Source of the DNA: Patulibacter minatonensis DSM 18081 | GTDB lineage: Bacteria > Actinomycetota > Thermoleophilia > Solirubrobacterales > Solirubrobacteraceae | Direction of reading: 5' to 3' | Length of the DNA stretch: 64,000 nucleotides | NCBI RefSeq assembly: GCF_000519325.1 | Contig: NZ_KI912613.1 | Span: forward strand, 5,120,171-5,184,170 | In this document: positions 61,780-64,000 of the stretch, in pieces | Layout: every line of letters begins with the position of its first letter | Position numbering within the stretch: the first letter of the stretch is position 1 | The notes under the pieces: generated by a model | The model's input: the letters and a program-made list of their open reading frames with translations, nothing else | Databases searched by the model: none | Told to the model about the DNA's origin: nothing | Position numbers and translations under genes: made by a program

Positions 61780-62418
61780 GTGAACGCCCGTCTCAGACTC
61801 TCCCTCATGACGACCGCGGTCGTCCTGCTCGGCGTCATCGTCGTGCTCGTCGTGTCCCGCCCCGACGACTCGGGCACGAGCGATCCGGACGGGATCCAGT
61901 CCGCCGGATCGCCGTACGAGGGGGCGAGCCGGCGCGGCATCCCCTCCCCCGCGTTCGACCTCAAGGACCAGGACGGCAGGCAGGTGTCGCTCGCGTCGCT
62001 GCGTGGGAAGCCGGCGATCGTGACGTTCATGTACAGCACCTGCGAGGACACGTGCCCCGCCACGGCCCGGCAGATCTCGTCGGCCCTCGACGACCTCGGG
62101 GACGACCGGGTCCCGGCCGTGATCATCAGCGTGGACCCGAAGAACGACACGCCGTCCAACGCGCAGCAGTTCCTCAACAGGATGCGGCTCGGCGGCCGTG
62201 CGGAGTACGTCCTCGGCAGCCGGGAGCAGCTCGAGCCGATCTGGCGGGCCTACGGGATCCAGGAGCAGGGCAAGGGCTTCGAGCACACGGCCACGGTGCT
62301 CGTGCTCGACGCGCAGGGACGCCAGCAGGTCTCGTGGCCGGTCGACCAGATGACGGACAAGAAGCTCGCGCACGACGTCCGCGTCGTGCAGTCGCAGGGC
62401 GCGGGCGCAGCCCGCTGA
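61780..62418 (+). CDS. SCO1/SenC copper chaperone for cytochrome oxidase
   Basis: 212 residues. One N-terminal membrane anchor (TTAVVLLGVIVVLVVS) and a thioredoxin-like domain outside. The copper-binding pair Cys88-x-x-x-Cys92 (STCEDTC) and a histidine (GFEHTATV, about residue 170) are present. It delivers copper to the CuA site of subunit II (ctaC in this window). The GTG at 61780 is nine bases after TACCCT; an ATG at 61807 would still keep most of the anchor. Confidence 0.9.
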   Translation: MNARLRLSLMTTAVVLLGVIVVLVVSRPDDSGTSDPDGIQSAGSPYEGASRRGIPSPAFDLKDQDGRQVSLASLRGKPAIVTFMYSTCEDTCPATARQISSALDDLGDDRVPAVIISVDPKNDTPSNAQQFLNRMRLGGRAEYVLGSREQLEPIWRAYGIQEQGKGFEHTATVLVLDAQGRQQVSWPVDQMTDKKLAHDVRVVQSQGAGAAR

Positions 62419-62421
62419 GCT

Positions 62422-62441
62422 CGCGGGGCCTCAGCCCCGCG
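62422..62441. terminator. Hairpin between convergent genes
   Basis: CGCGGGGC/GCCCCGCG with loop CTCA, three bases after the SCO1 stop. The loop contains the stop codon of the convergent 88-residue gene. Confidence 0.6.
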
Positions 62442-62697
62442 CCGTCGACGGGACGGCGGCGCGCCCGAGCGCGGTGAAGGCCGCGTCCTCGCGGTCGCTC
62501 GCGGCGACGAAGACGGCCCACCCGTCGCGGCCCGGTCGGCGGGACCAGGCGGCCCAGGCCTCGAGCGCATCGTCGCGGGCGGCCTCCCAGACCGCCTGGG
62601 CGAGGTCCTCGGCGTCCGCGCGCCGGACGATGACGTCCCGCGTGTCCGGGACGGAGTCCAGCAGCTCGTGCAGCTCGTGGGTGTCGACGGGGAGCAT
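62431..62697 (-). CDS. Acidic 88-residue hypothetical protein
   Basis: From the ATG at 62697 (MLPVDTHELHELLDSVPDTRDVIVRRADAED...). The sequence is acidic and helical, Trp-rich in the middle (EAWAAWSRRPGRDGWAVF), and compact. A longer frame from 62793 adds 32 Arg-rich residues that look non-coding. The last codons lie in a terminator hairpin. Not recognised. Confidence 0.6.
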   Translation of the reverse strand: MLPVDTHELHELLDSVPDTRDVIVRRADAEDLAQAVWEAARDDALEAWAAWSRRPGRDGWAVFVAASDREDAAFTALGRAAVPSTARG

Positions 62698-62756
62698 CGT
62701 TGATCTCGGTATCGGACGGTTGCCGCTCGTCCTTGAGAACCCCGTCGACGCTCTTC

Positions 62757-62776
62757 GGTTGCGCCATGACGCAACC
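62757..62776. repeat. GGTTGCG-CCATGA-CGCAACC inverted repeat
   Basis: A perfect 7+6+7 repeat in the 219-bp gap between two minus-strand genes, about 60 bases upstream of the 88-residue gene. It is a possible operator, or part of the end of the upstream unit. I see nothing else in this gap. Confidence 0.35.
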
Positions 62777-62916
62777 CGTGCGCGATCCCACACGGAAGGC
62801 CGGCCGCGAGCGGGCGCCGAGGACGTCGTGACGGACTCCGGGCGTCCTCACGGACACGCGTCCGGGGCTCGCGCCGTCGACCTCGTGATGGCCCGGCCGC
62901 GCGGCCGGGCGCGCCG

Positions 62917-63105
62917 TCATGCGCCGCGGGCGTCCTGCTCCAGCGGGTCGCCGTCGACGTCGAACTCGTCGGGGCCCTCGCCCTCGTCGGGCAGGCGCTT
63001 CCCGGCGAACCACAGTCCTCCGGCGACGATCACCACGGGCGCCAGGTAGAGGAACACGTGGTACCAGTGGCCGATGTGGGCGACGACGGTCACGACAGCA
63101 ACCAT
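62917..63105 (-). CDS. 62-residue membrane protein
   Basis: One or two hydrophobic stretches (MVAVVTVVAHIGHWYHVFLYLAPVVIVAGGLWFAG) then an acidic C-terminus (PDEGEGPDEFDVDGD). The start lies inside the last codons of the preceding membrane protein gene (16-base overlap), so the pair is probably translated together. Histidines near the start (HIGHWYH) are notable. I have seen small proteins of this type beside the large membrane protein family that follows. Confidence 0.7.
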   Translation of the reverse strand: MVAVVTVVAHIGHWYHVFLYLAPVVIVAGGLWFAGKRLPDEGEGPDEFDVDGDPLEQDARGA

Positions 63106-64000
63106 AGACCCAGCGACGTGAACGCCACCATCACGGCCAGCATCCAGTACTGCGACCGCGCCGCCGCCCGCGGGCCGCGGAACGTCCGGAGCGCCAGGTC
63201 GTGCGAGGCCACGAGGCCGGCGACGTGGCCGAGCAGGAGGGCTCCGACCTGGAGGTACCAGACGAGGGTCCCGCCGAGCAGCACGCTCTCGACGTTCACG
63301 CCCGCCGTCCCGAACCAGTCGGCGCCGGTCCCGCGCGGGTCCGACACGAGCGGGATGACGAACTTGCCCGTGTCGACGAGGTAGGAGATGTAGTGCGCGA
63401 CCGCGTAGCCGATCGCGATCGGGGCGATCGTCGGCGCGAACCGCCCCATCAGGTCGCGGGACTCCAGGCGCTTGGGGTCGACCGACCGCACGCCGGCGAT
63501 CCCGAGGCGGACGAAGCCGGTGACGAGGCCGATCACGATCGCGAGCCCGAGCGTCTCGGCCGCGGTCGCCGACCCGCTCGCGGTGAACCCGAGGTCGGCC
63601 ATGCGGTCCGTCAGCCAGACGCCCGGCGAGCCGTTGGCGGTCCAGAGCTCACCGGCGGAGACGCCGTCGAAGGTCGTGGAGCCGACGAGCACGAGGACGA
63701 CGGCCGCGAGCCCCGTCTCCGGCTTGACCCCGGCGAGCCCGGTGCCCGGCCAGCGCACGTGGACCCGCCCGTCCGCCCAGTGCAGCGGCGCGAGCGACGC
63801 GGCCAGGCCGAAGTAGCGGCCGAACCCGTCGACCTGGTCGAGGAAGCGCGTCCCGTAGACGCCGCAGCCGATGAGCATCGCGGCGCCGTACAGCAGCGCG
63901 AGCAGGCCGAGCAGGTCCGGGTCGTCCTTGCTCGGGGCCGCGAGCTCCAGCCACGCGAACGCGAGCAGGACCGCCGCGGCGGGCCAGAGCCCCAGGCGGG
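63090..64000 (-). CDS. Multipass membrane protein, N-terminus beyond the window
   Basis: At least 303 residues, open to the right edge; the true start is outside. It has about seven hydrophobic segments, with RFLDQVDGFGRYFGLAASLAPLHW near the middle and IAIGYAVAHYISYLVDTGKFV later. The pattern resembles actinobacterial membrane proteins often labelled 'fenitrothion hydrolase', a name from one enzyme that may not describe the family's real role. A heme- or metal-linked function is possible from the conserved-looking histidines. It shares an overlap with the small membrane gene after it. Confidence 0.75.
   Translation of the reverse strand, partial: RLGLWPAAAVLLAFAWLELAAPSKDDPDLLGLLALLYGAAMLIGCGVYGTRFLDQVDGFGRYFGLAASLAPLHWADGRVHVRWPGTGLAGVKPETGLAAVVLVLVGSTTFDGVSAGELWTANGSPGVWLTDRMADLGFTASGSATAAETLGLAIVIGLVTGFVRLGIAGVRSVDPKRLESRDLMGRFAPTIAPIAIGYAVAHYISYLVDTGKFVIPLVSDPRGTGADWFGTAGVNVESVLLGGTLVWYLQVGALLLGHVAGLVASHDLALRTFRGPRAAARSQYWMLAVMVAFTSLGLWLLS

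Overview
The window is about 64 kb of very GC-rich (roughly 70-75%) bacterial chromosome. Its housekeeping gene content, leaderless-looking promoters, a CysO/Mec/CysM-type cysteine route, a GuaB3-type enzyme, a wax-ester-synthase/DGAT protein, and secreted proteins carrying an 'NADKVDG' motif point to an actinobacterium. My best guess is Thermoleophilia/Solirubrobacterales (a Patulibacter- or Solirubrobacter-like organism); that is inference from gene content, not a database result. I see no IS element, prophage, CRISPR array or rRNA. The window is core chromosome with dense, mostly minus-strand operons.

Layout. 0-4 kb: valS-folC (minus), with the first codons of a further gene at the left edge. 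4.1-8.4 kb: a plus-strand lipid-modification operon (alpha/beta hydrolase-fold protein, COG2907 flavoprotein, DUF1365 protein, cyclopropane-fatty-acid-synthase-like methyltransferase) with overlapping start/stop codons. 8.4-12.3 kb: tig, clpP, clpX. 12.6-15 kb: two exported proteins, a membrane fatty-acid hydroxylase and three tRNA genes (His, Arg, Pro). 15-18.2 kb: OsmC, a CoA-type Nudix hydrolase, a small Rossmann protein and a WS/DGAT acyltransferase. 18.2-22.3 kb: aa3 cytochrome oxidase genes ctaC-ctaD-ctaB plus two tiny membrane proteins, one of only 36 residues. 22.4-28.5 kb: enoyl-CoA hydratase, PAP2 protein, trxB, CBS protein facing a stand-alone AraC-type regulator, zinc ribbon, lipoprotein and secreted protein. 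28.8-37 kb: HIT, cca, alr, nnrD/E and acpS; glmM; rpsI-rplM with a long acidic S9 extension; a membrane protein. 37-44 kb: guaA, guaB3, a PfkB kinase, a D,D-carboxypeptidase, LysM, pyrF and hupB. 44-49.8 kb: rdgB, a Flp-like pilin, two zinc-ribbon proteins, an HDAC-family deacetylase divergent from nadB, and a zinc-motif protein behind an AT-rich leader. 49.8-54.1 kb: a fused HyuA-HyuB hydantoinase/oxoprolinase and a DUF1802 protein. 54.3-61.7 kb: a sulfur-transfer neighbourhood (mec-type JAMM peptidase, tatA, cysM, then recQ and an ABC1 kinase, then cysO and a rhodanese-ThiF activator). 61.8-64 kb: SCO1/SenC, a small hypothetical protein and a multipass membrane protein running off the right edge.

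How the genes work together. The most coherent system is protein-bound-sulfide cysteine synthesis. The rhodanese-E1 protein would charge the ubiquitin-like CysO; CysM would use the CysO thiocarboxylate to make a cysteine adduct; the JAMM peptidase would release cysteine. This CysO ends Gly-Gly-Ala-Ala, so two residues must be removed before it can be charged. A TTTGTAAAG promoter motif is shared by trxB and the activator gene. The 210-bp gap beside cysO can fold into long hairpins and is the best candidate here for an undescribed structured element. A second theme is lipid and membrane modification. A third is regulatory: at least fourteen genes have a TANNNT hexamer 6-8 nt before the start codon, the arrangement expected for leaderless mRNAs.
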